Below are positions 1 through 9,926 of a stretch of DNA of 64,000 nt, piece after piece. Source of the DNA: Streptomyces sp. RPT161 (GTDB lineage: Bacteria > Actinomycetota > Actinomycetes > Streptomycetales > Streptomycetaceae); assembly GCF_027533845.1 (NCBI RefSeq), contig NZ_JAPZVN010000001.1, positions 868,001 to 932,000 on the forward strand, read 5' to 3'. Position 1 is the stretch's first letter, and every line of letters begins with the position of its first letter. Both the position numbers and the translations under genes were made by a program. Below the pieces are notes generated by a model, which was given only the letters and a program-made list of their open reading frames with translations, did not search any database and was not told where the DNA came from.

Positions 1-235
1 AGCTGAGGTCGGTGGTGCCCTGCATACGCGCCGAGTGGCCGTAGTCGAACCCGGCCGCCAGCATGATCGACAGCAGCAGTACCGCACCGGTGACGGACAC
101 GCCGTGCCGTAGCACGGCCTGGTCGGGGTCGCGGCCCTTGAGCCCGGGCGGGGCGGGCAGCAGGGCGCCGATCGCGCCCAGCAGGGGCAGGACGACCAGC
201 GCCACGAGGGCGTACTGCAAGGCGGTGTCGTTCAC
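1..235 (-). CDS. nuoM2: NADH-quinone oxidoreductase subunit M, second locus (5' part only)
   Basis: This is the first 78 codons of a NuoM-type proton-pumping antiporter subunit, cut by the left window edge. The GTG start at 235 lies 4 nt after the nuoL2 stop. The visible protein opens with a hydrophobic helix (LQYALVALVVLPLLGAIGAL), a short polar loop, then a second helix, as NuoM N-termini do. Order after nuoL2 matches the usual L-M-N gene order. Identity as NuoM rather than another antiporter-like subunit rests mainly on this order and the N-terminal helix pattern. Confidence 0.75.
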   Translation of the reverse strand, partial: MNDTALQYALVALVVLPLLGAIGALLPAPPGLKGRDPDQAVLRHGVSVTGAVLLLSIMLAAGFDYGHSARMQGTTDLS

Positions 236-238
236 GGC

Positions 239-2212
239 TCAGGCTCCGGTGGCGACGAGGACGGCGAGGACGACGGCGCCGGCGAGCAGTGCGCTGAGGT
301 AGGTCTGCACATTGCCGGTCTGTGCGCGGCGGACCACCGCGCCCAGCAGCCGGGGGGTGGCTCCTGCGCCCTGTACGTACGTCTCGACGACCTCGCGGTC
401 GAGGAAGCGGACAAGGCTGGCCGCGGCGAGCACGGGACGGACGAACAGCGCCGAGTACACGGCGTCGAGGTGGAAGCCGTGTGCCGCGTGCCGGTGCAGC
501 GGGCCGAGGAGCAGTCGGCCCGGGTCGGCGGGGTCGGGGGCGGCGGCGATGTCGCCGTACGTCCGCTCATGGGTGGCGATGGCGACCGCCTCGGTGGCGC
601 CGGGTTCGGGCTCGACATCGGTGATCACGGCGAGCGGAGCGCGGCGCGCCGCGGTGACCCGCCAGGCCGCGCTGGTGACCGCGACTCCGACCAGTGCCAG
701 GCCGAGCCCGACGATCGAGGTGGTCAGGGTGGGGGTGAGCGGCGTGCCGTCGAACCACTTCGGCAGCGCGCCGACGGTCACACCCAGGGCCAGTGCGGGG
801 ATCGCCAGCACCCACAGCACCGCGTTCATCACCACCGGCTGCCGGTGCGCCTCCGGGGCCTGACCGCCGCTGCCGCGGAAGGCCAGCAGATACAGCCGGG
901 TCGCGTAGGCCGCGGTGAGCAGGGCGGTAGCCAGGCCCGCGATGAGTACCGTCCAGCCGACCGCCACCGGTACGTGCGGCTGGTGGCCGCCCGCGGCGTG
1001 TTCGGCGGCGCGCAGCACGGACTCCTTGGAGAAGAACCCGGAGAACGGCGGCAGCGCGGCCAGCGCGGCCAGCGCGACGGTGAACGTCCACATCGCGTCC
1101 GGCACCCGGTCGCGCAGGTCGCGCATCCGGGACATGGCGGCCAGCGAGTTGGTGCCCGCGGCGTGGATCAGTACGCCCGCGCCGAGGAACAGCAGGGCCT
1201 TGAACGCACCGTGGCTGAGCAGGTGGAAGACGGCGGCGCTACGGTCGCCGACGGCCAGCGCACCGGTCATGTAGCCGAGCTGCCCGATGGTGGAGTACGC
1301 CAGGACGCGCTTGATGTCGTCCTGCGCCAGCGCTGCGAGCGCCGAGCCGATCATGGTGACCGCGGCCATGGCCGCCAGTACGGCCAGCGCGGCGGCGGAC
1401 AGCGCGAAGACCGGCAGCAGCCGGGCGATGAAGTAGACACCGGCCGCGACCATGGTGGCCGCGTGGATCAGCGCGGAGACCGGGGTGGGGCCCGCCATCG
1501 CGTCCGGCAGCCAGGTGTGCAGCGGGAACTGCGCGGACTTGCCCGCCACGCCGCCGAGCAGCAGCAGCGCGATCAGCGTGGGGTGGTGCAGTTGCCCGCC
1601 TGCGGCCGCGGTGAGGATTCCGTTGATCCGGAACGTCCCCGCGTCCGCGGCGAGCGCGAAGATGCCGATCAGGAACGGCACGTCGCCGAGCTTGGTGACC
1701 AGGAACGCCTTGATCGACGCCGATCGGGCCTGCGGGGTCTCCCAGTAGTGCCCGACCAGGAAGTACGAGCAGATGCCCATGACCTCCCAGCCGACCAGCA
1801 GCACCATCAGGTCGCCCGAGTAGACGACCAGCAGCATCGCCGCCGTGAACAGCGAGACCAGGGCCGCGTACGACGGATAGCGCGGATCGTCGCGCAGATA
1901 GCCGGTGGAGTAGATCTGCACGCAGGTCGCCACCAGCCCCACCAGCACCGCGATCAGCACCGAGAAGCCGTCGAGGTGCAGCGCCAGGTCGATGGGGACG
2001 GAGCCGGTCGGGGTGAGCCGGGTGCCCGCGTCGGTCGCCGGGCCGGTGCCCTGGCGTACCGCCACCAGCGCGGCGAGGACGAACGCGGCGAGCGTGGGCA
2101 GCACCGCCAGCGGCCGTACGAAGCCGGGCGCCCGGCGGCCCAGCAGCAGCCCGGCGGCGGCGCCCAGGAACGGTAGGAGGGGGACGAGGGCGGCGAGGGT
2201 CGTCAGGGTCAC
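239..2212 (-). CDS. nuoL2: NADH-quinone oxidoreductase subunit L, second locus
   Basis: Large Mrp-antiporter-like membrane subunit of a complex I-type enzyme, 657 aa, close to the usual NuoL length. It has the NuoL core: the [17 protein letters not shown] segment after about residue 135, then the conserved lysine/histidine channel region with [30 protein letters not shown] and [18 protein letters not shown]. About 14 hydrophobic helices are visible, with a less conserved, charged region after about residue 520 where the amphipathic lateral helix normally lies. The GTG start overlaps the nuoK2 stop by 4 nt. It should pump protons as part of the membrane arm. It is divergent from the nuoL at 31629-33569, so it is not a recent duplicate. 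Confidence 0.93.
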   Translation of the reverse strand: MTLTTLAALVPLLPFLGAAAGLLLGRRAPGFVRPLAVLPTLAAFVLAALVAVRQGTGPATDAGTRLTPTGSVPIDLALHLDGFSVLIAVLVGLVATCVQIYSTGYLRDDPRYPSYAALVSLFTAAMLLVVYSGDLMVLLVGWEVMGICSYFLVGHYWETPQARSASIKAFLVTKLGDVPFLIGIFALAADAGTFRINGILTAAAGGQLHHPTLIALLLLGGVAGKSAQFPLHTWLPDAMAGPTPVSALIHAATMVAAGVYFIARLLPVFALSAAALAVLAAMAAVTMIGSALAALAQDDIKRVLAYSTIGQLGYMTGALAVGDRSAAVFHLLSHGAFKALLFLGAGVLIHAAGTNSLAAMSRMRDLRDRVPDAMWTFTVALAALAALPPFSGFFSKESVLRAAEHAAGGHQPHVPVAVGWTVLIAGLATALLTAAYATRLYLLAFRGSGGQAPEAHRQPVVMNAVLWVLAIPALALGVTVGALPKWFDGTPLTPTLTTSIVGLGLALVGVAVTSAAWRVTAARRAPLAVITDVEPEPGATEAVAIATHERTYGDIAAAPDPADPGRLLLGPLHRHAAHGFHLDAVYSALFVRPVLAAASLVRFLDREVVETYVQGAGATPRLLGAVVRRAQTGNVQTYLSALLAGAVVLAVLVATGA

Positions 2213-2619
2213 GCGGTCTGCTCCCTGGCGCGAAGTGCCTGCTCAGCGGCGGTGTCGGCGGGATTGTCAGTGGGGGGTGCGATGCTGGCGGAGCCAGCGT
2301 CGGGAAGGGTCCCGGTGTCGGCCAGATCGGTGAGCTTGTCCACGTCCGAGGTGCCCCGGTTGCGGTAGACGAGCAGCACGATCGCCAGGCCGATGCCGAT
2401 CTCCGCGGCGGCGATGGTGATGGTGAACAGGGTGAGCGCCTGGCCCGCGTGCAGGGTGTCGCGGAGCCAGACGTCGAAGGCCACGAGGTTGAGGTTGACG
2501 GCGTTGAGCATCAGCTCGACGGACATCAGGACAAGGATCGCGTTGCGCCGGGCGAGGACCCCGTACAGGCCGACGCAGAACAGGAGGACGGCGAGGACGG
2601 CCGGATAGGCGAGGTGCAT
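2209..2619 (-). CDS. nuoK2: NADH-quinone oxidoreductase subunit K, second locus
   Basis: Small three-helix membrane subunit, 136 aa. The body (residues 1 to about 100) has the NuoK pattern, including the membrane glutamate in [19 protein letters not shown] and a final helix ending in the [11 protein letters not shown] motif. A tail of about 35 polar, Ala/Asp-rich residues follows, which the nuoK of the other operon (99 aa) lacks. The ATG at 2619 shares one base with the nuoJ2 stop (TGATG), and the stop overlaps the nuoL2 start by 4 nt, so translation is very likely coupled. Confidence 0.93.
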   Translation of the reverse strand: MHLAYPAVLAVLLFCVGLYGVLARRNAILVLMSVELMLNAVNLNLVAFDVWLRDTLHAGQALTLFTITIAAAEIGIGLAIVLLVYRNRGTSDVDKLTDLADTGTLPDAGSASIAPPTDNPADTAAEQALRAREQTA

Positions 2620-3236
2620 CAGCTCTCCCCGGTCTTCCGCTTGGACAGCGCACCGAGCCCGGACAGCGCTCCGAGCTTGGCCGAGGCGGCACGCCTGGCC
2701 GGGGCGCCCTGCTTGGACAGCACGATCGCGCCGACGAGCGCGGCCAGCAGCAGTACGGACAGCGCCTCGAACGGCAGCACCCAGTGCCGGAAGAGGACCG
2801 TGCCGGTCACCTTGGTCGATCCCTGGGCGGCGCCACCCAGGTCGATCCAGGTCGAGCGGAACGCGTCCACGACCACCCACACCAGCGTGGCCGCGGCGGC
2901 CACGGCCACGGCGAGAGCCACCCAGCCGTTGCCGGAATCGGCGTCCGGGGAGCGGCCGATGGGGGCCCTGGTGAGCATCAGCCCGAACAGAAGGAGGACG
3001 ACCACGGAACCGACATAGATCAACACCTGTACCCAGGCGATGAACTCGGCGGTCAGCAGCAGGTACTCGATGGCGAGTCCACCCAGTGCCACCACCAACC
3101 ACAGCGCCGCGTGCACCAGTTGCCTGGTGGTCACGGTGACCAGGGCCGCGCCGAGCGTGGCGATCCCGACGAGCACGAAGGCGATCTCCACCCCCGACGG
3201 CGACATGAAGCCGGGGTGTCCTACGGCGAGGGTCAT
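2619..3236 (-). CDS. nuoJ2: NADH-quinone oxidoreductase subunit J, second locus
   Basis: Membrane subunit of 205 aa with five predicted helices. The conserved helix-3 region ([21 protein letters not shown]) identifies NuoJ; the pi-bulge helix of complex I lies here. The ATG at 3236 overlaps the nuoI2 stop by 4 nt. The C-terminus is basic and Ala/Lys-rich and shorter than that of nuoJ in the complete operon. It packs between NuoA, NuoK and NuoH in known complexes. Confidence 0.92.
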   Translation of the reverse strand: MTLAVGHPGFMSPSGVEIAFVLVGIATLGAALVTVTTRQLVHAALWLVVALGGLAIEYLLLTAEFIAWVQVLIYVGSVVVLLLFGLMLTRAPIGRSPDADSGNGWVALAVAVAAAATLVWVVVDAFRSTWIDLGGAAQGSTKVTGTVLFRHWVLPFEALSVLLLAALVGAIVLSKQGAPARRAASAKLGALSGLGALSKRKTGES

Positions 3237-3799
3237 GCGTCGCCCTCCCGTGGCTCCGTCTCCTGGGCGGCCTCCTGCGCGGCGGCCAGCTTCTCCGCCG
3301 TCTTGCGGGCGGCGGCGATCTCCTTCGGCTCCTCGGCACCGGGGTCGAGGGCGGGCGGAGTCGGCACCGTCCACATCCACTGGCGGAGCTTGTCCCGCTC
3401 GTGGGTCAGCTCCCGGATGTCGGTCTCGGCGTACTCGAACTCCGGCGACCAGAACAGCGCGTCGAAAGGACAGACCTCGATGCAGATACCGCAGTACATG
3501 CACAGCGAGAAGTCGATGGCGAAGCGGTCCAGGACGTTGCGACTGCGCTCCCGTCCGCCGGGCGCGGCGGGCGGCACCGTCTCCTTGTGGGAGTCGATGT
3601 AGATGCACCAGTCCGGGCACTCGCGGGCGCACAGCATGCAGACCGTGCAGTTCTCCTCGAACAGCGCGATCACCCCGCGGCTGCGCGGCGGCAGTTGCGG
3701 CGCAGCGTCCGGGTACTGGTGGGTGACCGAGCGACGGGTCATCGTCCGCAGGGTGACGGCCAGCCCCTTGGCCAGCCCGTGTCCGGGAACGGGACTCAT
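3233..3799 (-). CDS. nuoI2: NADH-quinone oxidoreductase subunit I (2x[4Fe-4S]), second locus
   Basis: Ferredoxin-like subunit, 188 aa, carrying two [4Fe-4S] clusters (N6a/N6b). The two ligand sets are Cys51, 54, 57, 61 and Cys100, 103, 106, 110, each followed by proline as in bacterial ferredoxins. It passes electrons toward NuoB. I chose the ATG at 3799 because GAGGTG lies just upstream and an N-terminal extension would be arginine-rich and unlike the family. A 64-nt gap separates it from nuoH2, the largest gap within this locus. Confidence 0.93.
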   Translation of the reverse strand: MSPVPGHGLAKGLAVTLRTMTRRSVTHQYPDAAPQLPPRSRGVIALFEENCTVCMLCARECPDWCIYIDSHKETVPPAAPGGRERSRNVLDRFAIDFSLCMYCGICIEVCPFDALFWSPEFEYAETDIRELTHERDKLRQWMWTVPTPPALDPGAEEPKEIAAARKTAEKLAAAQEAAQETEPREGDA

Positions 3800-3863
3800 G
3801 CGAGCACCTCGCTTCGCTCGGTGCGGCAATCGCCCAGGACGCACCTTTCCATGATTGGCTCGC

Positions 3864-4826
3864 TCATGAGATCACCACCTTGACGATGCCGGTGAGCGCG
3901 ATCTGGGCGAGGGCGAGCGGGATCAGCACGGTCCAGGCGAGCTTCTGCAACTGGTCCTCACGCAGCCGTGGATAGCTCACCCGCAGCCAGATGACGACGA
4001 AGGCGAGCAACGCGGTCTTCACCAGGGTCCACAGCCAGCCGAGGCTGCCGGACAGCGGTCCGTGCCAACCGCCGAGGAACAGCACGGTGGTCAGCGCGCA
4101 CAGCACGACGATGCCCGCGTACTCGGCGAGCAGGAACAGCGCGAACCGCAGTCCGGTGTACTCGGTGTAGGCGCCGAAGATGATCTCGGAGTCGGCGACC
4201 GGCATGTCGAACGGCGGACGTTGCAGTTCCGCGAGGCCCGCGGTGAAGAACACCAGCCCGCCGACGATCTGCCAGGGGATCCACCACCAGTGGAAGGCCT
4301 GCACGATCCCGGGCAGTGAGACCGTACCCGCCGCCATCGCGACCGATCCCGCGGCGAGCAGCATCGGCAGTTCGTAGGCCATGAGTTGGGCGGCGGTCCG
4401 CAAGGCGCCCAGAAGGGAGAACTTGTTGGCCGAGGCCCAGCCCGCCATGAGGGAACCCAGCACGCCGACGCCCATCACGGCGAGCACGAAGAACAACCCG
4501 GCGTCGATGGCCTGCCCGACGAACCCGTTCGGGCCGACCGGGATGGCGATCAGCACCAGCAGGTACGGCAACAGGGAGACCGCCGGGGCGAGTTGGAAGA
4601 TCCGTCGGTCGGCGCCCGCCGGAACCACGTCTTCCTTCTGCGCGAACTTCACGCCGTCCGCGACGAGTTGTGCCCAGCCGTGGAAGCCGCCCGCGTACAT
4701 CGGACCGAGTCGGCCCTGCATATGGGCCATGACCTTGTGCTCGGTCTGACCGACGACCAGCGGCAGCACCAGGAAGACCACCAGGACGGCGACCAACCGC
4801 AAAATGACGTCAAGGGTGCCGTTCAC
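3864..4826 (-). CDS. nuoH2: NADH-quinone oxidoreductase subunit H, second locus
   Basis: Eight-helix membrane subunit, 320 aa, that helps form the quinone chamber. The N-terminal [32 protein letters not shown] segment and the later [21 protein letters not shown] loop identify it. That loop is normally acidic (compare [15 protein letters not shown] in nuoH at 35345-36733); here PVADSEIIF replaces it, so the quinone-facing loop is altered but still has Asp and Glu. The GTG start at 4826 overlaps the nuoC2 stop by 4 nt. Confidence 0.93.
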   Translation of the reverse strand: MNGTLDVILRLVAVLVVFLVLPLVVGQTEHKVMAHMQGRLGPMYAGGFHGWAQLVADGVKFAQKEDVVPAGADRRIFQLAPAVSLLPYLLVLIAIPVGPNGFVGQAIDAGLFFVLAVMGVGVLGSLMAGWASANKFSLLGALRTAAQLMAYELPMLLAAGSVAMAAGTVSLPGIVQAFHWWWIPWQIVGGLVFFTAGLAELQRPPFDMPVADSEIIFGAYTEYTGLRFALFLLAEYAGIVVLCALTTVLFLGGWHGPLSGSLGWLWTLVKTALLAFVVIWLRVSYPRLREDQLQKLAWTVLIPLALAQIALTGIVKVVIS

Positions 4827-5905
4827 TGCGTGTCGCCTCCTTCGTCGCTCGGGCCTTCGGCCGTGTCGGTCCCAGGCCGCGGTTCGGCGGCGCCCGGCTC
4901 CGGCGCGGCCGGTCGCGTAGCCTCCGGTTCCGGCGCGCCCTGCTTGGCGGCACCCGTTCGCGGCGCCGCGTCCGGCGTGGCGGGCCCCGGTTCCGGCGCC
5001 TCCGGCTGCGCGGACTGCGGCTCCGCGGCCTCCGGCTTCGCCGGTTCCGCGGCCTGCCGGGGCTGGTTCCACGGCGCGTCGGAAGTGCGCCTGCGCGCAG
5101 CCGGACGCTCCGGGGCGGGCACGCCCTCGGCCGAGGGCTCCACAGCGCGCTGGCTGGCCGACCCCTCGGAGACGCTGCGGGCACGCCGCGCCGGACGCTC
5201 GGCGGCCGCACCCGCGGCCGCCGCCTGGCTGGCCGAGCCCTCGGAGACGCTGCGGGTGCGCCGCGCCGGGCGCTCGCCGGCTGCGGTCGCGCGGGCGGGC
5301 CGGGCCGGGGCGGGCGGGAGTTGGCCCTTGAGCGGTCCCCACTCGTTGGGGTCGGGCACGCCGGGCGGCAGCATCTGCCGCCGCTTCGGGCCCCCGTGCG
5401 CGGCTCCCGCCGCGGGCTCCCCAGGCTCCTTCGCACCCGGCCAGGGCTTGGCCACCCGCGCCGCCAAAACGAAGTCCTTGCGCAGCGGATGCCCCTCGAA
5501 GCCGTCGGGGAGCAGCAGTGGAACCAGGTGCGGGTGGCCGGTGAAACCGACGCCGAACATCTCGTGCGTCTCCCGCTCGTGCCAGGCGGCACCGGCGTAG
5601 ACCCCGGTGGCGGTGGGCAGTTCGGGCGCGTCGTGCGGCACGGTGGTGCGCAGCACGAGGTGCCGGACGCTGCCGTGCCCGGGCGCGGCGACGTGCGCGC
5701 AGACCAGGAAGCCGGTACCGGGCTCGTCGACCGCGCTCAGCCAGTCGAAGTAGGTGCAGCCCAGCTCGTCGCGGGCGGTCACCAGCGCGGCGATCCACGA
5801 GGCGGCCGGGACGTCCACGGTGAGCAGGCCGTACGCCTCCTCCGCCGTCGCCTCCGCGCCGAAGATCTCGGCGGCGGCCTCGGGCAGCCGGTCGAACGCG
5901 GTCAT
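4823..5905 (-). CDS. nuoC2: NADH-quinone oxidoreductase subunit C with long low-complexity C-terminal tail, second locus
   Basis: The first about 155 residues are a NuoC (30 kDa) domain, with the signature [13 protein letters not shown] and a [10 protein letters not shown] ending. The ATG at 5905 overlaps the nuoB2 stop by 4 nt. From about residue 155 to 360 the protein is an Ala/Pro/Glu-rich tail with no recognisable fold. Inside the tail is a 25-residue tandem repeat, two copies, with core [10 protein letters not shown]. NuoC proteins usually stop near 200-250 aa. No NuoD domain is fused and no nuoD follows, so the usual NuoC-NuoD partner must come from elsewhere if this locus makes an enzyme. 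Confidence 0.88.
   Translation of the reverse strand: MTAFDRLPEAAAEIFGAEATAEEAYGLLTVDVPAASWIAALVTARDELGCTYFDWLSAVDEPGTGFLVCAHVAAPGHGSVRHLVLRTTVPHDAPELPTATGVYAGAAWHERETHEMFGVGFTGHPHLVPLLLPDGFEGHPLRKDFVLAARVAKPWPGAKEPGEPAAGAAHGGPKRRQMLPPGVPDPNEWGPLKGQLPPAPARPARATAAGERPARRTRSVSEGSASQAAAAGAAAERPARRARSVSEGSASQRAVEPSAEGVPAPERPAARRRTSDAPWNQPRQAAEPAKPEAAEPQSAQPEAPEPGPATPDAAPRTGAAKQGAPEPEATRPAAPEPGAAEPRPGTDTAEGPSDEGGDTQ
5150..5276. repeat. Two-copy 75-bp-spaced repeat within nuoC2
   Basis: Two copies of a roughly 52-bp sequence (5150-5201 and 5225-5276) lie 75 bp apart, so the coding unit is 25 codons. The copies differ at only a few bases. They encode ERPARR(T/A)[10 protein letters not shown] in the unstructured tail of NuoC2. 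Confidence 0.85.
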
Positions 5906-6531
5906 CTGCCGCCCTCCCCGGCCGGTGCGTCCGCCGAGGGCGCGGGCGGCGCGGGCACCAGTCCGCTGCTCAACGCGGCGGCCGACGGCCGCCCGGCGCC
6001 CGCACCGTCCCCGTACCGCTCGCTGAGCGACTCGCGGGCGATCTTCTCCTGGAGCTTGAGGATGCCCTGGAGCAGCGCCTCGGGCCGCGGCGGGCAGCCG
6101 GGCACGTAGACGTCGACCGGGATGATCTGGTCGACGCCCTTGGTGACGGAGTACGAGTCCCAGTACGGGCCGCCGCAGTTGGAGCAGGCGCCGAAGGAGA
6201 TGACGTACTTCGGTTCCGGCATCTGCTCGTAGAGCCGCTTGACCGCGGGCGCCATCTTGTCGGTCACGGTGCCGGAGACGATCATCAGGTCCGCCTGCCG
6301 GGGACCGGGGGCGAACGGGATGACCCCGAGCCGGATGAAGTCGTGCCGGGCCATCGACGCGGCGATGAACTCGATCGCGCAGCAGGCCAGGCCGAAGTTG
6401 AAGACCCACAGGCTGTAGCGGCGGCCCCAGTTGAGCACCACCTTCATCGGCTCGGGGGCCAGCCGGGCCAGCGTGCCGAGCCGCCTGGGCTCCAGCAGCG
6501 GCAGGGGGGTGGTCTGCGGCGTCACGTCCAT
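5902..6531 (-). CDS. nuoB2: NADH-quinone oxidoreductase subunit B, second locus
   Basis: Subunit carrying the terminal [4Fe-4S] cluster N2 next to the quinone site, 209 aa. The ligands are visible as Cys50-Cys51 (tandem, [10 protein letters not shown]), Cys116 and Cys146 ([11 protein letters not shown]). The ATG at 6531 lies inside the end of nuoA2 (10-nt overlap). A Ser/Ala/Gly-rich tail of about 40 residues is less conserved. All ligands are intact, so cluster N2 can form. Confidence 0.94.
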   Translation of the reverse strand: MDVTPQTTPLPLLEPRRLGTLARLAPEPMKVVLNWGRRYSLWVFNFGLACCAIEFIAASMARHDFIRLGVIPFAPGPRQADLMIVSGTVTDKMAPAVKRLYEQMPEPKYVISFGACSNCGGPYWDSYSVTKGVDQIIPVDVYVPGCPPRPEALLQGILKLQEKIARESLSERYGDGAGAGRPSAAALSSGLVPAPPAPSADAPAGEGGR

Positions 6532-6971
6532 TCCAGGACGCCCTTCTTCCATGCGTACAGCAGCCCGACGGCGAGGAAGCCGATGAAGACGAACATCTCC
6601 ACCAGCGTGGTGCCGCCGAACCCGGGTGCGGCGAAGACCGTCGCCCACGGGAACAGATAGATCGCGTCCACAGCGAAGATCACGTAGAGGAAGGAGTAGA
6701 CGTAGTAGCGGATCTGGGTCTGCGCCCAGCCCTCGCCGACCGGGTCGACACCGCACTCGTACGTCAGCATCTTCTCCCGCGTCGGCGCCACCGGCCGCAG
6801 CAGATGTCCGGCCGCGAACGCCACGGCGACGAAGAGTACGCCGACGACGGCTACCAGGCCGACGACGGAGTAGGCGTGGAAGTACCCCGCCGCCAGGTGC
6901 GCGTCAACCGCGCCCCTGACACCGCCCACGGCGTCGGCGCTCGCCACGGTGGCCACGGTCGCCTCCGGCAC
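6522..6971 (-). CDS. nuoA2: NADH-quinone oxidoreductase subunit A, second locus
   Basis: Three-helix membrane subunit, 149 aa, first gene of the locus. The conserved loop [16 protein letters not shown] and the [23 protein letters not shown] helix are typical of NuoA. The GTG at 6971 follows a GAGGGG ribosome-binding sequence. The N-terminus carries about 25 extra residues before the first helix. It heads a transcription unit running to beyond the left edge. Confidence 0.92.
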   Translation of the reverse strand: MPEATVATVASADAVGGVRGAVDAHLAAGYFHAYSVVGLVAVVGVLFVAVAFAAGHLLRPVAPTREKMLTYECGVDPVGEGWAQTQIRYYVYSFLYVIFAVDAIYLFPWATVFAAPGFGGTTLVEMFVFIGFLAVGLLYAWKKGVLEWT

Positions 6972-7039
6972 GTCCGCCCCTCGTTCCTCTTCCGTCCCAG
7001 TGTCCCGTCCAGCGTCCGGGACGATGCCTGGGAGGTTTC

Positions 7040-7077
7040 TTTAGACTCTTTAGACGATCTGTACGCACGCGAGTCTA
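7040..7077. promoter_or_regulatory. Possible operator between nuoA2 and the histidine kinase genes
   Basis: The divergent region 6972-7204 contains a direct repeat TTTAGAC at 7040-7046 and 7049-7055. An inverted copy GAGTCTA at 7071-7077 matches TAGACTC at 7042-7048. This AT-richer patch in very GC-rich DNA is the most likely promoter/operator for one or both directions. No regulator is assigned. Confidence 0.35.
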
Positions 7078-7204
7078 TGGCCTGCCCAGGACGGCGGACC
7101 GCCGAGGGACGCGGGTGCGTACGACCGCTGGTGGGGAAAACCCCACCTTGTCCCCCCAACACCCCCCATGGCGCCGCCCCCGACGAGCCGGGCAGTCTTA
7201 CATC

Positions 7205-8413
7205 ATGAACACCCGTGCCCTGGACGAGACCGCCCCCGAGAGTGCCCAGGACGACGAGTCCCAGCCGCTGCCGCCGGCGCGGCTGGTGTTCGGCGCGGCG
7301 ACGTGGAAGGAGATCGCGCATCTCCTGGTGAACCTGCCGGTCGACCTGGTCTGCTTCGCCTACGTCGTGATCATCCTCACCCTGGGCATCGGTCTGTCGG
7401 TGACGGTGATCGGCCTGCCGCTGCTCGCGGGCGGGCTGCTGGGCTGCCGGCTGCTGGGCCGGATGGAGCGGGCCCGGGTGCGCGGGCTGCTGGGGGTGCG
7501 GATCGACGAGCCGCGGCGGCTGCGGTCCCGGGACGGCGGCTTCTTCGGCTGGCTGTGGACCACGATCAAGGATCCGGTGGCCTGGCGGCACGCGCTGTAC
7601 TTCTTCATCCGGCTGCCGTGGGGCGTGCTGACCTTCGCGCTGGCGGTGGTCCTGCTGCTCGTCGGCTGGCCGGTGCTGCCGTGGGCGGCCCGCGGGCTGG
7701 GCAACGCCGACCGGGCGATGGCCCGGGGTCTGCTGTCGCCGTCGGACGAACTGGAGCGGCGGATCGCCGAGTTGGAGAGCGACCGGGGCACGGTGGTCGA
7801 CACCGCCGCCGCCGACCTGCGCCGTATCGAACGCGATCTGCACGACGGCGCCCAGGCCCGGCTCGTCGCCCTCGCCATGGACCTCGGCCTGGCCAAGGAG
7901 AAGCTCACCGAGGACCCGGAAGCGGCCGCCCGGATGGTCGGCGAGGCGCACGGCGAGGTGAAGCTGGCCCTCCAGGAGCTGCGCGACCTGGCCCGCGGCA
8001 TCCATCCGGCGGTGCTCACCGACCGGGGCCTGGACGCCGCGCTGTCCTCGGTGGCGGCGCGCTGCACGGTGCCGGTGCGGGTGGTCGCCGACCTGCCGAC
8101 CCGGCCGGCCGCGGCGATCGAGGGCATCGCCTACTTCACCGTCTCCGAACTGCTCACCAACATCAGCAAGCACAGCGGTGCCAGCACCGGCAGCGTGGAC
8201 GTGTGGCGCTCCGACGAGCGGCTGCTGATCCAGGTGCGGGACGACGGCCGGGGCGGCGCCTCAGCCGACGCGGGCAGCGGCCTGGCGGGCCTGGCCGAAC
8301 GGCTGGACGCGGTGGACGGGCTGCTGGTGGTCGACTCCCCGCGCGGCGGCCCGACCACCATCACAGCCGAACTGCCCTGGCGGGACCGGGAGAACGCCGG
8401 AGCCGCACGGTAG
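7205..8413 (+). CDS. Membrane-bound histidine kinase, HisKA_3 family (tandem copy 1)
   Basis: Sensor kinase of 402 aa. The N-terminal half has two hydrophobic segment pairs (about residues 45-85 and 125-165) matching the 'putative sensor' type membrane domain found with actinobacterial NarL-type kinases. A HisKA_3 dimerisation/phosphoacceptor region follows, with His213 in DLHDGAQARL, then a HATPase domain ending in DDGRGGASADAGSGLAGLAERL. I took the ATG at 7205; upstream in-frame starts give an atypical extension. It is followed by a paralogue and one response regulator, so the two kinases probably share that partner. The signal is unknown. Confidence 0.9.
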   Translation: MNTRALDETAPESAQDDESQPLPPARLVFGAATWKEIAHLLVNLPVDLVCFAYVVIILTLGIGLSVTVIGLPLLAGGLLGCRLLGRMERARVRGLLGVRIDEPRRLRSRDGGFFGWLWTTIKDPVAWRHALYFFIRLPWGVLTFALAVVLLLVGWPVLPWAARGLGNADRAMARGLLSPSDELERRIAELESDRGTVVDTAAADLRRIERDLHDGAQARLVALAMDLGLAKEKLTEDPEAAARMVGEAHGEVKLALQELRDLARGIHPAVLTDRGLDAALSSVAARCTVPVRVVADLPTRPAAAIEGIAYFTVSELLTNISKHSGASTGSVDVWRSDERLLIQVRDDGRGGASADAGSGLAGLAERLDAVDGLLVVDSPRGGPTTITAELPWRDRENAGAAR

Positions 8414-8518
8414 GGATATCCCCCGCCCCAAGACGCCGATCCGCACCATGGGCCGAGGCCGCCCGTTCCACGACGCTGGAAGCACACCGAACCACAGTGA
8501 GTAGGACGGACACGAACG

Positions 8519-9838
8519 ATGGCGACAGGCTATCCCGACACGCGGTATCCCGACCACACGCGCTCCCGGGTGCCCGCGGTGCTGCGTGCCCCGCTGGAGG
8601 GCCGCACCTGGCGCGAGTTCCTGTACCTGATCCTCAACCTGCCGATGGGCGTCGTCGGCTTCGTCTACGTGGTGACGATGCTGTCCTGCGGCGCCGGACT
8701 GCTGATCACCTTCCTCGGGGTGCCGGTGCTGGCCGCGATGCTGGCGGGCTGCCTGGGCCTGGGCCATGTGGAGCGGAGCCGGGCCCGGGGGCTGCTGCGG
8801 CTGGACGTCGCTGATCCGGAACCGGTGCGGCGCGGCCGCGGGCTGATGGCCTGGGTGGGCGGCCTGTTCAAGTCCGGCACCTCGTGGCGGCATGTGCTCT
8901 ACGCGTTCCTGCTGTTCCCCTGGGGCGTTTTCACCTTCTGCGTCTCCGTGGTGCTGTGGACGTACGGCTGGGCGGCGCTGACCTATCCGCTGTGGCAGTG
9001 GGTCTTCCCGGCCTACGTCCACCAGCCGGGGCTCCAGCTGTACGGGGACGTCGACCATTCCGTCTACCTGGACGGTCCGGTCAGGGTCGCGCTCACCTCG
9101 CTGGCCGGGCTGCTGCTGGTGCTGGGCACGCCGTGGGTGATCCGCGGTCTGGTCGCCGTGGACCGGCTGATGGTCTCCGTGCTGCTCGGCCCGTCCCGGC
9201 TGGCCACCCGGGTGCACGAGCTGGAGACGGACCGCGGCACGGTGGTGGACACCGCCGCCGCCGACCTGCGCCGCATCGAACGCGATCTGCACGACGGCGC
9301 CCAGGCCCGGCTCGTCGCCCTCGCCATGGACCTCGGCCTGGCCAAGGAGAAGCTCACCGAGGACCCGGAGGCGGCCGCCCGGATGGTGGACGAGGCGCAC
9401 GGCGAGGTGAAGACCGCGCTCCAGGAGCTGCGCGACCTGGCCCGCGGCATCCACCCGGCGATCCTCACCGACCGCGGCCTGGGCCCGGCACTGTCCGCGG
9501 TGGCGGCCCGCTGCACGGTCCCGGTGAACGTCACCGTCGAGCTGCCCGCCCGACCGGTGCCCGCGATCGAGGGCATCGCCTACTTCACCGTCTCCGAGCT
9601 GCTCACCAACGTCAGCAAGCACAGCGGGGCCAGCCGGGCCACCGTCGACATCTGGCGGGCGGAGGGCCGGATGCTGCTCCAGGTGGCCGACAACGGCCGC
9701 GGCGGCGCCTCAGCCGACGCGGGCAGCGGCCTGGCGGGCCTGGCCGAGCGCCTGGACGCGGTCGACGGCCTGCTCGTCGTCGACTCCCCGCCCGGCGGCC
9801 CCACCCGCATCACCGCCGAGCTTCCCTGGCGGGCGTGA
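8519..9838 (+). CDS. Membrane-bound histidine kinase, HisKA_3 family (tandem copy 2)
   Basis: Second kinase of the tandem pair, 439 aa, same architecture as copy 1: membrane sensor domain, HisKA_3 with His258 in DLHDGAQARL, and a C-terminal ATPase domain. The sensor halves of the two kinases differ clearly (this one has a longer extracytoplasmic stretch around residues 160-185), but the His-box region is nearly identical even at the DNA level. The start at 8519 leaves a 105-nt gap after copy 1. It could phosphorylate the regulator that begins 88 nt downstream, alone or as a heterodimer with copy 1. Confidence 0.9.
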   Translation: MATGYPDTRYPDHTRSRVPAVLRAPLEGRTWREFLYLILNLPMGVVGFVYVVTMLSCGAGLLITFLGVPVLAAMLAGCLGLGHVERSRARGLLRLDVADPEPVRRGRGLMAWVGGLFKSGTSWRHVLYAFLLFPWGVFTFCVSVVLWTYGWAALTYPLWQWVFPAYVHQPGLQLYGDVDHSVYLDGPVRVALTSLAGLLLVLGTPWVIRGLVAVDRLMVSVLLGPSRLATRVHELETDRGTVVDTAAADLRRIERDLHDGAQARLVALAMDLGLAKEKLTEDPEAAARMVDEAHGEVKTALQELRDLARGIHPAILTDRGLGPALSAVAARCTVPVNVTVELPARPVPAIEGIAYFTVSELLTNVSKHSGASRATVDIWRAEGRMLLQVADNGRGGASADAGSGLAGLAERLDAVDGLLVVDSPPGGPTRITAELPWRA

Positions 9839-9926
9839 GCCGAGGACAGCGCCTTCCCCCGAATCCTGGGATGCTGGACGGCGAAAGCCGACCGGCATGG
9901 GCAAGAGGACCTGGGGGAAGCGAGCA

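Noticed and set aside
470-2176. Long open frame opposite nuoL2
   Set aside because: Arg/Gly/Gln-rich translation without domain pattern; a typical by-product of high-GC codon bias on the other strand of a clear nuoL gene.
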